Shown in pieces: positions 20,830 through 34,808 of a stretch of 64,000 nucleotides of DNA. The notes beneath the pieces are model-generated. The model was given only the letters and a program-made list of their open reading frames with translations, ran no database searches and was not told where the DNA came from. Source of the DNA: Breviolum minutum Mf 1.05b.01 (Eukaryota; Sar; Dinophyceae; Suessiales; Symbiodiniaceae); the NCBI GenBank assembly GCA_000507305.1, contig DF241683.1, positions 1 to 64,000 on the forward strand. The letters are read 5' to 3'. Made by a program: the position numbers and the translations under genes. Each line of letters opens with the position of its first letter. Within the stretch, counting starts at the first letter, position 1.

Positions 20830-22320
20830 TGCGCACACGAGCACGGAATCATTTAAGAAGAAGCCATAATCTATTCCAAAATGTCCTGACCATTCTGGCC
20901 CCAAAAAACAAGCTGCGGTTCAAGCAACATGGGAGCCGGGCACAAACAAAGCAATGGCATGTTTGCAAACCATGCGCTTCAAAAGACATGCAACCCTTTG
21001 AGCTCTGCTTGTGAACAATAGACAAGGCTCAGTGGTAGGCACCTCTACATTATGATGAACAGAAATGCAATGCCTAGCGGCATAAAAAATCTCACATCAA
21101 CACCTACAGCACGGACAGGACACCAAGCCACAAAGGACTGTTTGCTCTATTGCTCTGCAAGCTTGGACAATTGTCTTGCTTGCCAACCCAAAAGAAACTG
21201 TCATGCTTTCTCTGCGCATGAAGGGTTCCTGTTGTCCTAGCCAAACTTAGCCTGTTCGCATAGAGTGGCTTGCCCCAACGACACTAACTGCACCTTTTCA
21301 CCCTCCCAAGCCCGCCCCAATGAAACAAACGGTAGCAAGCAGTAGCTGCACTGCTTGCACAGATCATCACAGATCTATTTACAATTCAAAAACATTTAGC
21401 AAGCCAATGCCTTTCAAAAATGCGGAAGGGCGGAGCCTGACAAACACGCTCATAAAAAGCATCCACAAGCCCCCGCTTCCAAAACTATCAGAACAGCCCA
21501 CTGCCCCTGATTCTCTGGCCCCCTTTTGCACGACTCCTTGCACGTGTTTCTGCATGCGCCAATACAGTATGCATTCCATTTGCATAGAACAGAACATGGC
21601 TTTCGCCTCTTTGGATTCGAGTTGCTGTGTACATATCCGTATCCCAAACAACATGGATCACTATGCTTGAAGGCCAAGCCACAGGTTTGTAGGTGTGGCC
21701 TTCCGGGAACCATGACATTCTGCAAAGAATTCTCAAAGAGAATTGAACTACAGTAAATTGAACAGCTTACAACAGGTTCACTTCAATTTGGCAAAGCGAT
21801 GTGGTTGCACTTTCGGAGAGTTCAGACATCACAGCCAAGAGAAAAACAATGCCTGCTGTGAGGCCTCTATCTATGCTAGAATCTAAAAATCTAAACGATA
21901 AACACTGGAAGCACTGGCACAATCGGATACAAGATGCTACTGAGCACCGGCTTCCTGAAGAACTTCTAATGCAGAACCCTCGTTGACAAAGATAGAGGTC
22001 GACCTTGCTGCTCTCTTGAGGCTTTGCTTGATCCAGTTCCAGGCTGCCTGCAACGCAAGGTTGGCGCGACTTGGCACCATGTGATTTCCGTGACACTTGT
22101 CATTGAGACTTTTGAAGGTTCTGTCAAACCAGGTTTTGATTAATTTGTGAATATTTTCTGAATTATTTGTGATTCAGATTTCTGAAATGTCCATTCTTAG
22201 TCCAGGGTACAAGTGAGTAACTGGTCAAACCTTGCGATTTCAGAAATATTTCAGACTTTTTTCAGAAATATTTCAGAAATTGTGAAAACCAGGGTTTATT
22301 TCAGAAATATCTCACAAATA
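20830..22320. other. Spacer with a short TTTCAGAAATA repeat patch
   Basis: No gene is supported. At 22140-22320 a degenerate TTTCAGAAATATTTCAGAA repeat forms near-palindromic words (TTTCTGAAA). Confidence 0.5.
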
Positions 22321-22322
22321 AA

Positions 22323-22556
22323 TCAAATTAAAGATGATGGCCAGCAGGCTGGACCATAACTCTCAAACTTATCAAGCAGCCCGAGGTAGCTCGAGCCTCG
22401 GCCAAGGCCGCTGCTGCCAGGCAATCCAGGGACTTCAGAAAATACAGAAGGCAACGTCCGAATTCGCGGCGAAGGGCCTTTAGGCTCCATAGCTTCTTTT
22501 GAGGCGATATCATGGGTCGTTGCCACGACTGCCTCCTCTTTTACAACCTCTCCTGA
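22323..22556 (-). CDS. Candidate 3' exon, unknown function
   Basis: After an acceptor CTGGTCAG at about 22556 the minus strand reads EVVKEEAVVATTHDIASKEA, then PSPRIRTLPSVFSEVPG and GLGRGSSYLGLLDKFESYG, to a stop at 22323. The composition is protein-like and the other frames are not. No domain is recognised. Upstream exons were not found. Confidence 0.35.
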   Translation of the reverse strand, partial: SGEVVKEEAVVATTHDIASKEAMEPKGPSPRIRTLPSVFSEVPGLPGSSGLGRGSSYLGLLDKFESYGPACWPSSLI

Positions 22557-22559
22557 CCA

Positions 22560-25500
22560 GAATTACAGAAGCGTAGACTTGCTGTTGTTCACACTCTTGA
22601 TATTTTTCCCAGGGCTTTAGGGCATCCAGGAGTTTGGTATAAAAGAACTTGCTCGAAATCAGCCCCCCCAACCAACAGAGCGTCCTATGCACACCGCCAA
22701 TGACATTCCACTGCATACTGCACCAAGTTGTACTACGCATGATTGAATATCAATAAAGTTCATGGGCCTCCTCCGCCTAGTGAATCATCATTTGCAGGCG
22801 AAGCTGGCTTCTGTGCCAAGTCTACCTCTGTCACTGCACGTGTCAGTGCATGTGTGCTTGACATCTTGTTTACAAACTCAACTGTTGCGACTCAAGTCAG
22901 CAGGCCTGACGAGGCGTTGCTTCGAAGGGATGCCAATCATCGCCAAATTCTGAGCGAAGCGGAACTATACTCTCGATATGTGTGCATATATGAAAGCCTG
23001 AAAATGAATATATGAATATATGAACATATATATAATAATATATTTATTTTGCATACATACACTGTATTTCATTGTATTCATATATATATATAGTGCATAT
23101 TAAAATACTACACATAGCTTTTACATGCTCAGAGATGCTCAATAGCTCACTCATTGCATATTTCATGGCCTTTCCTCAGCCCTTGCTGTTTCTGTACTGC
23201 GAATGATTTCAACTGCTACGTCTGTCCATCGCCCGATAAACTCATCCTTGACTTTATGGGAAGCGTCACTGAATTTGAAGGGCTTATGAAAGTCGGGAGC
23301 ATGGAGAGGAAGCAGAGCCGATCGAATGGCATTTGTGGAAGTAGCTAAGTAGCATCACTCCATTATCAGCTTGAGAAATGACAAGAAATGCATTTTTGCC
23401 AAGCTTTATACATGTTTATGTTGCATTTCTTGTTTTGATCTGCAAGTTGCAATGCCGTGCTCCAGCCTGGCCACGAAGGCTCTGGACTCGGTTCCTGACC
23501 GTCTTTGACGAATTTGCCCAAAACAAAATTTCATGAACAAAAATTGAAATATAAAGATTTGTTTCAAGAATTCTTTCCTTATGATACAAAGTGCATTTTG
23601 TGCCGAAAACATTGTGCCTCGACCTGGATGTGACTTTCAGAAGTACTTGCCACTGGCGCCTTTCAGGTTCACACCGGCGCCAAAATCACAAAACACATCA
23701 CAATGAGATACCAGCCCAAAGCACATGTCACACAATGTGACTGTGTCATGCTCCGTCACAGGCTTCGTTCATACCATTCGTGCACATTCAAATCATATTC
23801 ATACCTGTCTGCCTCGGGGACTTCAGTTCGCCTCCGGCCCTGTCCATTGCCTGAAGGAAAACGCCATGCAAACACATTTGGCGTACACTGGACTCGCGAA
23901 ACAGTTTGAAGCTTCTATCGATAGTCTATGTGAAGTGTGACCTGCCTGATTGCACGAAAGCAGAGAGGTCCCACAGACTGGCAAAGCAGATCAGGCGATC
24001 AGAAAGCGAAACGGAAGGGACGCATGGCTTCCACATTGTCAAAAAGGACTTTTCAACGCTAGGAAGAAGGCTTTGGCGAACCACCTCAAAAAGCCAAAGC
24101 AATACCAACATCAAGTTTGAGTATGAAAGCATGCTTTTCTTGGCCAGCAGTCTCTAAGGTTTTCACTTGGATCGGGCGCAGCTTCTGAGGCTGCCCTAAT
24201 CTTGACCTGGGGAACGCTTTGTGGGCTCAAGCTTCACATGTTGCATTGCATTGGCTTGAATCCATGAGTCAATGAGTCAATACCGAATGATGTCGCACTT
24301 CTGCGCTTAATAGATCTTAGAACCGTGCTTTCCTCCATGCCTCACCTCGAAGCTCGCCTTGATAGCAACGCGCATGCACTTCAGCCAAAGTCTTAAGATG
24401 TGTGGAAGTGTGTCGAATACAACGAACAAAAGTGTAAGCCGAGCAACTGCTAAGCAAAGAGTCCAAGCACTGGTGCTGGTACTGCACAAGTTGACTTTCG
24501 GAACGCGCAACACCCCAAACTCTCACCTCACCGGTCAAGCCAGATTATCCAAATTAAGTTTCAACCCGCATGTTTCTAACACATGGTTGCAACTGCAGCT
24601 TACCTCTGTGATCTCCAGCACAGCAGGGCCAAAACGTACATCTGCCTCGCGTGGGACAAAGCAGTATGGTTGTCAACAGGCATCAGCAAGCGTGGGCAGG
24701 AAAGTGTCATGAATCATGAAGGAACTTGCTCTTTTCTTCATTCATCTTCACAAGAACCACTGCATGCGACAGTGGGATGGAGGTTGCAGCAAAGTTTCAT
24801 TTTTCTAGCTGGCCTATGATGGGTGCGAATGGACAACCACCAGTTGGCTTGATCGGGTCAAGCCAAAGAAAAGCATTCATGGTCTTTGCTCAGGGCTCTG
24901 AAACGCTTGAGGCTTGAGCCTCCAAGGGCACGTGCTCGCCCCCTTTCAAGGGTGAAGAAATGGCAAGCTGGCCATCAACAAACACCTGAACCGCCGGAAC
25001 TTCAGGATACTGATTCGGAACATCGGTCAAAGACAACTCGAAAACTCGTACATGTATACAATACGTGCTTTTGCCTATACATCTACATTTACATTTCCAC
25101 GAACAAATACATATTAAACGCAAAATACCAATGCCAATACATATGCAAAACAATTTGCAAAATATACAGATATGCATTTACGTAACTGCTGCATGCGTCT
25201 GTGTATGCATTTACGTAACTGCTACATGCATCTGTACATTCATTGAATTGGTATGTCGTATGTGTACCTTACATTTCATCGTCCAAATGCCGGCTCGTCA
25301 GAAAAATATGCTAGGCCCTAGGCAAAGTCCGAAATCGTTCCCAAATGCGTGACCAGATTTTAAAGAAATATATAGCATTTCAGTATATACATATAGCACT
25401 GACACCACTACCCAGAATCACCTAGTCGCCTAGTGGTTTCTAGCTGGAGGCTGCGGTTTGGCCTCAATCACCTCGAGGTTTGATCGCAGTGCCAGGTGTA

Positions 25501-27769
25501 CCCACTCCGTTTCTGGCAAAGGCTCACCTGCAGTTCTCGAGTACACAAGAAGTGCACATGTTGAGGGCATGGAGAAAGAGAAGCTGGGCTGGAGCCTGAT
25601 TTTGGGCGCTCGCCCATGATATTCTGGACTCTTGGAAGCCTGCTAGCCCATTGAAGCCCCAGCCGAATTGAGGCCCGAGCAACTTCCATTCAGGTGCGAC
25701 ATTCCCCCCCAAGTCACACGAAATCCAGGGGTCCTGAGCCACAAGGAAGAACTCGACAGTCAATCTACAGTACAACCTCTACCACCAAAAAAAAACGTTT
25801 AAGTTTTGGAGTCGATTGAAACATATTGAAACTATTTTGCGCCTCGGTGAGTACACCCATTCCATTGCCCGATCATGTAACCCTCGACGGAACAAAGACA
25901 ACTCCTGGTTTGCACGAGCTTTGCAGTTGGCGCGTGCTGTCCGTCCCATTTGACCGAATCCAAACATTGCTGCCAGAGCCCAAACACATTTCTCCAGCCC
26001 CAAACATGGTGAAACTACTGTTAGCTAAACTACCCATTTCTTATCTATGAAGACTTCGGGTACAGTACTTCAGCTGCAAGTGATCGCCTGATTGCCACAA
26101 CCTTCGCTGTAAAACGAGGTAGCCGTTGCTGGACTCAAAATGAAAGTTAAAAAGAAGCCTTGTCCACACAAAACCCCGATGGTGCATCCCTGATCATGCA
26201 CAAATGCACATGGAGTTGCATCATGCTATGCAATTTCATGTGCTAGTACAAGCCTAGGCGCCATTGCATCCACCAATATCCACCATACATCCATCTCAAT
26301 TTACATATCTTGTCACCCTGACTACAGCAACGGACCTGCATACTGTAATCATAAAATAGAGCAACTTGACAAAGCCTTGACAGAAGAGAGGGTCCTCTTG
26401 CGTGTTCTGGACTTTCCGGACCCACAATTCGACCTTGCCGACGCTTTGCAGGTATGAAGCTTACGTTGTCAATTGGATTTGACTTAGATCTTGACTGTCC
26501 ACCCTGGAGATGGTGCTTCCGCTTCTCCATCGCCTTCCTCAAAGGCCTGCTTTAGCGGGTGAACGAACTTTGTAAAGTGCCAAGAAGAGAAGTTGCCTAT
26601 GAGATTTCGAGCAGCACCAGAGAAGGAGAAAGCAGTACTGTAAAAGCAGTGACTATCTCAGCCAAAACGATGCTCCAGTGTAAGAAATGCTGTGGGCAGA
26701 TGAGACAATTTCCACATTCAGGTAAAGCCGGACGATATCATAGTCCAAAGTCCAAAGATCGGGAGCTCCCCAATATATTAAGCGCCTTGGCCAAATGCTG
26801 CTCTCCTTCCGATCGCTTCCCTGCCACTAAAGCGAGCCTTAGTTGCATCTGCTACACTACACCCTTGAATAAGTCGACAAGTTTGCATTGACCACGGGGC
26901 CAAATGAATGGAAGACTGAGAAGCACCACATCTGTCGATCCGTTTGACTTCCAGTTGCGTATCGTAGCCTGAACCAATTCACTTGATGCGTACGTTCAAG
27001 TGTCAATTGATAAGTTGCGCACTGCGCAGCCTCCCTTTTGCATGATCTTCTACAATAGTCATCCTTTCCGAGTTGCCGGCTCTGCGTTCGTCAGGTTCAC
27101 CGCAAAGCTCGGCGACAGAGTCTGGCCCCACCTCAGTTGTGCGCATTGCTGCATTGCTGCATTGCTTGTGCGCATGGCAACAATATGTCCTTGCTTGGGG
27201 CGAGGCTCATCGGTTGCTTCCATTGGATCGTCTGCCGGGAGTGGCCCCCGCCATGATCCTCCACCTCAGTCTTTCAAGAGTTCAAAGCATCAATGAAACT
27301 TCTCAAGTCGAATCCTTTGAGGCATTCGACTCAGGCCGCTACGCAAAGCACCCGATCGGCCACATCCTGCACTATCCCTGACTTGAATGCCTTCGCCATC
27401 CGAGCAGCGCCTTGGCTTTGTGCTAAGGGCGTTGTCCCTGTTCACTTCCGTGTGTCCTTGCTCCGCTCACATGCCACCCTAAAAATTCAACCGACCTGTG
27501 TTCACTTGCGACCCTAAAATCCCTGAAACGTGACCACATGCGTCCCAAGAAACAAAAAGGTTATTTGATCACAAGCGAACAACCACACAAAACGACCATG
27601 CCCGTTGGCAAGGCATGTTTCAAAATGCTACCGTAAAAAACAACCTTTGTGAAAGTTTTGGGCAGGCGCGCGCGGCACGCGCCAATATGATGCGGGATGT
27701 TGCCTCTCTCTGGCGCGTGCAAGACCAAAGGAAGCGACAACTTATATACAAACAAGATCACGGACACGG

Positions 27770-27770
<1 letters not shown>
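22560..27770. other. Long region without a supported gene
   Basis: It contains TATATA-rich patches near 23000-23100 and 25080-25200. Two protein-like plus-strand stretches are too weak to call: GPVHCLKENAMQTHLAYTGL near 23840-23910, and WGEAHRLLPLDRLPGVAPA continuing to HPIGHILHYP near 27190-27381. They may be single exons or remnants of elements. Confidence 0.45.
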
Positions 27771-27773
<3 letters not shown>

Positions 27774-27832
<59 letters not shown>

Positions 27833-28030
27833 GAAAACAATGATCCAATGCTTGCTTTGCTGCAGCTTAGGATGATGACCTCCCCTTTCATTTGCATCCC
27901 CGGCCCTGCCGGAGAGCGCTGCACTAAAGACATATTTATAGCAGTAAATGGAGAAATAGCACTGGTAGTAGCAAAAGCCATTGCAGTAAAAGTAGTAGTA
28001 GTAGTAGTAGTAGTCGTGGTCGTGGTCGTG

Positions 28031-28071
<41 letters not shown>

Positions 28072-28340
28072 AGTCGTCGTCGTCGTCGTAGTCGTCGTCG
28101 TCGTCGTGGTCGTCGTCGTGGTCGTCGTAGTCGTCGTGGTCGTCGTGGTCGTCGTAGTCGTCGTGGTCGTCGTAGTCGTCGTGGTCGTCGTAGTCGTAGT
28201 AGTCGTAGTAGTCGTCGTCGTCGTCGTCGTCGTGGTAGTGGTAGTGGTAGCGGTAGCGATAGCGGTAGTGGTAGCGGTAGTGGTAGCGGTAGTGGTAGCG
28301 GTGGTATCAGCAGTAGTAGCATTAGCAGTAACAGCAGGAA
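27774..28340. repeat. CAA array followed by a GTC/GTA array
   Basis: About 58 bp of CAA units (27774-27831) are followed after 150 bp by about 340 bp of GTC, GTA and GTG triplets (28000-28340). The repeats keep long frames open that would encode poly-Val or poly-Thr. These are not genes. Confidence 0.95.
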
Positions 28341-28774
28341 CTGCTGCTGGTGCTGCTAGGTGCGCTTTCCCTGCTTGTTTTGGGGCTTTGGTCCTGCTGG
28401 TGCTGCTGGTGTTGCTTTTGCTGCTGATGTAATGTTGCGAAGCTTTTGCTGTAGTCATCAATCATACTGAAGAAGCAGTAGATGTGTCCCGGGCATGCCT
28501 GCGTGCTCATCGCAATCGAGACCCTGAAAGTCAAATCTTTAGGCTAGTAGGCCGAGTCTTCTGCCAGTAGATCAAGAGCCCACTGGAGAGCACGCTTGGA
28601 TCCCTGTAAGGGTGGCCAGAAAACAAGGGCAAACGCTCAGAAGAGTCGGAAAAATATAGAAAAATCCTCTGCAACGATATTTCGCGAGCGCCTTCTGTCT
28701 TGTTGACTGGGACTCTCTTCATGGCTGCTAGGGCTTTCTTCGGCTTCATGCTGTATGGCCTGGCATCTCCCTTG

Positions 28775-29560
28775 TTATCTCAATGGCCAGGTTGGTTCAT
28801 GTTGGTTTGAGCACGAAACAAACCCAGGCCTTGAACACTCGGACCTGCACCTACGGCGACAGTCGAGATCCCAACCAGGGTGATGTGTTGCTGCAATTTG
28901 CTGCACGTGTCTGCCATCCGGGCTGGGAAGTTCTATGTGCTCTTGGGCACAATAAGCCTGGCCTGAGTAGAGCCCAAGCCAAGCCATTGCATCAATGTCG
29001 CGGTGTGAAGCTGACACACCTGCAACCACAAATGCAAGCAAGAAAGAGAAAGGCAGCGAAGGCACCAAATGAACTGCCTTTCTCCGCAATCAAGATCCTA
29101 CACACGATCTTACACATTCACTGCTGGCTCCTTCACCAACTCTTTCACATCAAATACTCTACTTGAAAGCAATGCGGCCTGATGCCCACCTGGCTGAACA
29201 ACCTGTCCGCATGAACACCAGCTCGTCTCATGAGTGATGCAGTATGTGCAGCCTCGTATTCCAGGACACTTTCTAGGCTGTGGCCTGCTGTGGTTTGCGA
29301 AACGGAGGAGTGTCCGTGAACCGCTGTTGCAGCAATGCCTACAGATCGCACTGGCCCAAAAGCCCTGGTGGTCATGATAAACGCAGCTTTGGACGGTCTC
29401 TCGATGTAGTGTGGACATAGGGATTCGACCGCAGAAGAAAAATCTTTGCTCCCGTCACGTTTGGAATTGTTCTCCAAGGCCTTCAAATACAGCCAACAAC
29501 CCGGCTTAGCCAAGTCAAGCGTGGAAATTGAGGCCAAGGGGGTGAAGGAAACCCTGCAGC
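28775..29560 (-). CDS. Two candidate exons of one gene, unknown function
   Basis: The first exon, from about 29555 down to a GTAGAG donor at about 29160, encodes some 130 residues including KDFSSAVESLCPHYIERPSK and RSVGIAATAVHGHSSVSQ. The second follows a textbook acceptor (pyrimidine tract, then TTGCAG) near 29022 and reads VSASHRDIDAMAWLGLYSGQ. I recognise no domain. The large GAT array at 29633-30370 would lie in the preceding intron. Confidence 0.4.
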
Positions 29561-29632
29561 CGGAGGTTGTTGATCAAGCTAAAACTGTCTTAGTGCCAGC
29601 ACCCACGTGCAAGCCCTCATGAGTACCTGGTG

Positions 29633-29957
29633 ATGATGATGATGATGATGATGATGATGAGGAGGAGGAGGAGGAGGAGACTGCTCGTGTTGATGACGCG
29701 GCGATCACAACATTATGATGATTGGCCTTATGGTAATCATCATTGCTGTTGTTTACATCACTACTAACATACACCTTTTAATATGTTATATATTATATTT
29801 CTCAAAGGCAAGCTGATGACACCATGATGGTGATAATGGTGACGATGGTATGATTGTGATGATGGTGACGATGACGATTAGTGTTATTGCAGTCACAAGA
29901 GCCATGACGACAATAATAACAACAGTAACAATACTAATCATGATGTTGATGATGTCA

Positions 29958-29998
<41 letters not shown>

Positions 29999-30017
29999 GA
30001 TGATGATGATGATGTAA

Positions 30018-30071
<54 letters not shown>

Positions 30072-30074
30072 TCA

Positions 30075-30151
<77 letters not shown>

Positions 30152-30217
30152 TGAATGATGATGATTGATGATGATTGATTGATGATAGACTGNNNNNGAT
30201 GATGATGATGATGTAAC

Positions 30218-30294
<77 letters not shown>

Positions 30295-30297
30295 TAA

Positions 30298-30332
<35 letters not shown>

Positions 30333-30370
30333 GATGATGATGATGATGATGATGAGGAGGAGGAGGAGGA
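29633..30370. repeat. GAT/GATGAA microsatellite with an assembly gap
   Basis: About 700 bp of GAT units with GTAAAT, GTCAAT and GGA interruptions. Five Ns lie at 30193-30197. The true length is unknown. Confidence 0.97.
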
Positions 30371-30374
30371 GGAG

Positions 30375-32230
30375 GATGGTGGTGTTTTTGATGTTTGTGA
30401 TGTGTGTGATGCTTATGATTTGATGATCATTACAATGACGATAACGACGATGACACTTACAGCTAGGATTGCTATCACATGATCAAAGGTTGACATTGAA
30501 TTCCAGCCTTTTTCCCTCCAAACATGTGAAAGTTGTCATCGGCTCCAGCGCTTCAAGTAGCAAATTCAACCGGAAACCACCCCCATCCTTCAACACACAA
30601 TTACAGCAAAAATAACTTGAGTTGCTTGATGCAGCATTCTGATCAAGATACATATGATACTATCATTCTACCTAAAGATTGATTCACCTGTGTATCTAAT
30701 ATCATACATACATTTATGAAGACACATATCACGAAGCTGGACCCAACCTCGAGGAGAAGTGCCTCGTGAACATTCGTCAGTTTGGAACTTCAATGAAGCA
30801 GGTAGGTCTTTGCTGCCAGGATACTTGAGCAAGCGGGGCCATTGTACTCAGGGCATCTGACCAATGGAAGTTCGGAAGTTCCTGGTGCTGCATGACGGGA
30901 AATGAAATTGGTGAAAACTGGCTGCTCGCAAAAGCGTGCCTCCACTTCTCTAAAGCTGGAAGCCAGCAACGGGCAGAATCCTGGAGGGACCTAGCAAATC
31001 AAACAGTATAGTCTCACTGTCGCATTGCCATCACATGCGAGTGTGCTTCTGAGACTATAAAGGTTTGAGGAAAACAGCAACATGTTTGTATTCAAATTTG
31101 TCAAGCCTGCCCAAGGAACTGATGGATGTAGGCCAGGACGTTGCCGAGTGGCAACAAATCATGCTTGCAAAGGATGCTGCTTGCTATAGCCTCCAGAAAG
31201 GTCTGCCACGAGGCGCGGATTGCAAAACAAACTAGTACCAACATGTACAAAAAACATCAAAAAGATTCGAAGATTCAATTCAAAAACCTGAAGGCAAGCG
31301 CGAATGAACTCTGCAAATCACGACTGAAAGATGCGAGACAATCCACACGAGTAGTTCAACAGCTGCAGTAATTTAAATGTACGAAAATATCTCAATGATT
31401 GCGGCGAACTCCCCTTTTGCACTGAGGATTAAGGCTCCCGGCCAGACCATCTACGCTGCTCCCTGGGGCAGTGCACATGATAGCTATGTATATACATGCG
31501 TAATCATGCGTATAGTTTACATGTCGGCAAGTCTTCTGAAATTGAGAGTTCGAATCTGCCAGTCGGTCTCCAATGAAAATCTTGTGTCTGTACCGTTGCA
31601 CGCTTGAATTTGAATCTGTTCCCATGCCATCGCCTGCAGCTCTGGAGCAGCTTACCACAAGATTGGCTGCACAGTCAAGCATTGCCATCCGAGCTGGGCT
31701 GCTCCTTGCTTGATGTAAATTCCCATAGAAACTGCATGGAAATGCATTGGCAATGGAATGTCAAGGACGTCATACCCAAACTGGCCAAATCACACTCACA
31801 CAAACCGGGCACTTCGGCCCTTAAGCGGCAAGGCCCATGAGCATCCATGTCATAGGATGCGGTAGGTGAAGAATCAATCATATATCATCACATCATCATA
31901 TATCATCATATGTCATTTATGTCTGCCAAAGACAATCTAAAGATCACACAATGGTCAAATAGATTGAGATGCTTGCCGCAGACTGTGCACAGAATTGTCC
32001 ACTTGTGACACAAGGCGAGCCTCGGCAGGTTGAAAGGATCACAAGGTTATCAGCTATCAAAGGTGAGATTCATGAAAATGAAACCATGTCATGCCGCAGC
32101 AAAACCTAGTGCCCATCCCTGCCCTTCTGTCAAGTGCTGGGCAGCCACAGCAGAATCATCCTGCCGACCTCTATGCCAAGGGAAATTCAAGGGGCTGGAT
32201 CAATGCAAATCATTTGACATCTGACGAGGA
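30375..32230. other. Spacer or intron without a supported gene
   Basis: A weak minus-strand exon-like stretch near 31700-31830 (RLRAEVPGLCECDLASLGM) is the only hint. The plus strand near 32090-32350 also has a protein-like frame (ADLYAKGNSRGWINANHL). They conflict in strand and I call neither. Confidence 0.45.
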
Positions 32231-32234
32231 CGAC

Positions 32235-32997
32235 CTACCAACCGTGTGGGCCCAAAGAAAACTCGGGTCTCGTATATGTCCTTGCGAGCCCTTTGTATCT
32301 TTTGATCAAGTAGATATGCCATATGCTTTCATCTTTGGCTGTAGGATGCCGTAGGCATGCATCTTGACCGTTTCGGGACTTGTGCAGGCCACCACTGCAA
32401 TCAAGTCCCTCTTTGCGTTTGAGCTCGCTGCGAGAGCTCAAGCCGTTCACAATTGCCGCCAGAGCCCGAAACTCCTCTCCTACCTCAACCACTGTCACTC
32501 TGAGACTTCCAGCTGTGCTGTGGCCAATGGGCATAAATTGTCCAAGGCTCAACTGCCGAACATGATCAACCTATTAATATAGCCTTGCCGAGCTACAGCA
32601 GTTGCAATGGCGCAAAGCGCAGATGGCGAATCGCGCAGTTGTGGGGGAGCCTGATTGGCAATTGTGTGCCCAAAAAAACCGAATGAATTGATGAACACCA
32701 AAAATCTTGGGATAGCTGTGTCAGCTCTTTCTTGGCCTCTGCGCAGGCTGCTGCTTGCCACAGCTGAGTGGTGACATCGAGCGGCAGCTCCTGAGATTCG
32801 CAACCAATGGAGCAACCATGGGGCATCGCAGCATAGCCTCGCCATGTACAGAGGACCCATGGACCCATGGACCGACCCTGGGACGTCGGTTGACTGTCCA
32901 TCAAGCTTCCTTTACCTGCACTGGCCTTCAGGGCCTTCATCACAAAGATAGGAGCTTTGCAGTGTGTTTCGTGGAATGCAGATCTTGAAGTAGACAT
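32235..32997 (-). CDS. Candidate exons, unknown function
   Basis: After an acceptor (GAATCTCAG) the minus strand reads ELPLDVTTQLWQAAACAEAK, then KELTQLSQDFW, at about 32700-32800. A second stretch near 32380-32540 reads MPIGHSTAGSLRVTVVEVGE, then EFRALAAIVNGLSSRSEL. Both are coding-like and share strand with the flanking candidate exons. They may belong to the same long gene as those at 34.8 and 29 kb. No family is recognised. Confidence 0.35.
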
Positions 32998-33139
32998 AGA
33001 AGATCTAAACCGATTCTACACGCATCTAAATCACGGGAGATATGTTGAGTGAGTCCAATGAGAAACGTGGCTGCTCACACAGTTCCACCAAGCTTCCGCA
33101 ACCTTTGCCAGAATTGCAATCTCGTCCCAAGCATCAAAG

Positions 33140-33320
33140 AAAAAAGACGAGGACGAGAACGAGGACGAGAACCAGGAAGAACAAGAACAAGAACAGCAAC
33201 AAGAACCACAAGAAGAGCAACAAGAACCACAAGAACAACAAGAAGAGCAACAAGAACCACAAGAACAAGAACGACAAGAAGAAGAAGAAGAAGAAGAAGA
33301 AGAAGAACAACAACAACAAC
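33140..33320. repeat. AAG/AAC/GAG triplet repeat
   Basis: Mixed GAC, AAG, AAC and CAAGAA triplets, ending in pure GAA and then CAA runs. Confidence 0.93.
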
Positions 33321-33329
33321 ACTGTCGGT

Positions 33330-34800
33330 ACCATTTGTCTCTATAATCTGGAAATGGTTTAGCTCCGCCCTGCAGGAGTCCTCCGGTAGCTCTGCAGGAG
33401 CTAAGCGCCACTCCACCTGGCAGATGACAAAAACATACAAAAACATTCTGAACACTTTCTCCAGAAACGTACCTCCTTCATCCAGAGACCTTCATTTCCG
33501 CAAAGGGTGCTGAGGACCTTGATCATTTGATGACTTCTATCAGTATCAGCAAGTTTCACACTATCACTGATCACCACTTAATCAGCCAAAACTGTCCACT
33601 TCGGCCATGGCTTCAAAGAAACTGATTGGTCGCGTCCTGCCGAAAGAGGGACAATGATGGAATCTTGTTGACAGTCGACATGTCAACACTCCACACAGCT
33701 CTTGCAAACACGAGCCCAGAGCTGTCTCACAACCAGTCGTAAAGCCTTTCAAGACTGTTTTGTTTCCAATAGCTTACAAGCTTTCTGCAAACTCCAATCC
33801 CATGTCGATTATCTGTGCTCCTGATCCGAGCTCTCAGCCGAGGGGAAAGTGCTGATGGGACGTCTCCTTGCTATAGCCAGATCCGTCTATCGTACTGTTG
33901 GAAGAAATGATGCCTCGATAGATATGTAGAATGTATAAAATGCGTAAAAGATGGCTTAAGAAATGTTGGGTTTCCCAGGGCCTCTTGACTAGCTGAGACT
34001 CCATATCGCTACACTTCAGGAACTCTACATCGGACCTACAGGAGTTGCATTCGCATCGATTCAGTTCTTGAATCATTGAACTGAGAGGGACTTCCTGCAA
34101 CCTATCAGCCCTTTACATCAAACTTGAGAAACCAGCAGTCCTGGCAAGTCTGGACCAGCAAAAAGACTCACACCGGTGTGCAGCTCAACAGATATCAACC
34201 TGAAGCAGCGGTGCTTCCCCCCCCCCCACTAGTCCTCACTGGAGACACAGGGGAATTGCCTAGTGGGACAAAAGGGTGCAAAATGCGACATTTGAACGCC
34301 CTTTCTGTACAATTTGAACCCCTCTTACATCTCACTTCGTCTGCAGACTAAAACTACGCCTAAACTGCTGGCTTTCGTATACTTACTTTGAAGAGCCATT
34401 TTGCACTCCCCCCTCCCCCATTATTTTAGCATGTTGCATTTCCTATTGAAATCTACAATGGCATTCAATGTAGTCGGTCAGTGGTCCTTATTCCGATGGC
34501 AAATTTCAAGGTTCCGGGATAGGCTTACTTTTGCGGTTGCAAGGTTCAGGTGGGGTTCCAGGCAGCTGTGAGTAAAGGCGGAATCATAGTCATGGCAACA
34601 CCAGTTTTTCTCCATCTAGCCATCAGCTGTAGTTAGCGAGCTCCCATGCATCAACCCAGCATTGCACTATTATCAGCACATCGTTAAATGTGTGCTTGCA
34701 TGGCATCATCGGCAAGAAAAAGGCACTCTTGGGCCTCAAATGTCAATAAGACCTACAAATACCAACACAAGAAAGTAGGAGCCGCATCCTTGCAAGGCTT
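33330..34800. other. Spacer, nothing recognised
   Basis: No supported gene or RNA. It has two short poly-C runs near 34220 and 34415. Confidence 0.5.
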
Positions 34801-34808
34801 ACGTCAAC

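Noticed and set aside
27848..28461. Long poly-Val and poly-Thr open frames on both strands
   Set aside because: They are produced by the GTC/GTA repeat and have no non-repeat protein sequence.
28775..29089. Signal-peptide protein on the minus strand starting near 29089
   Set aside because: The first codon is TTG, not ATG, and the hydrophobic stretch is the pyrimidine tract and acceptor of an intron.
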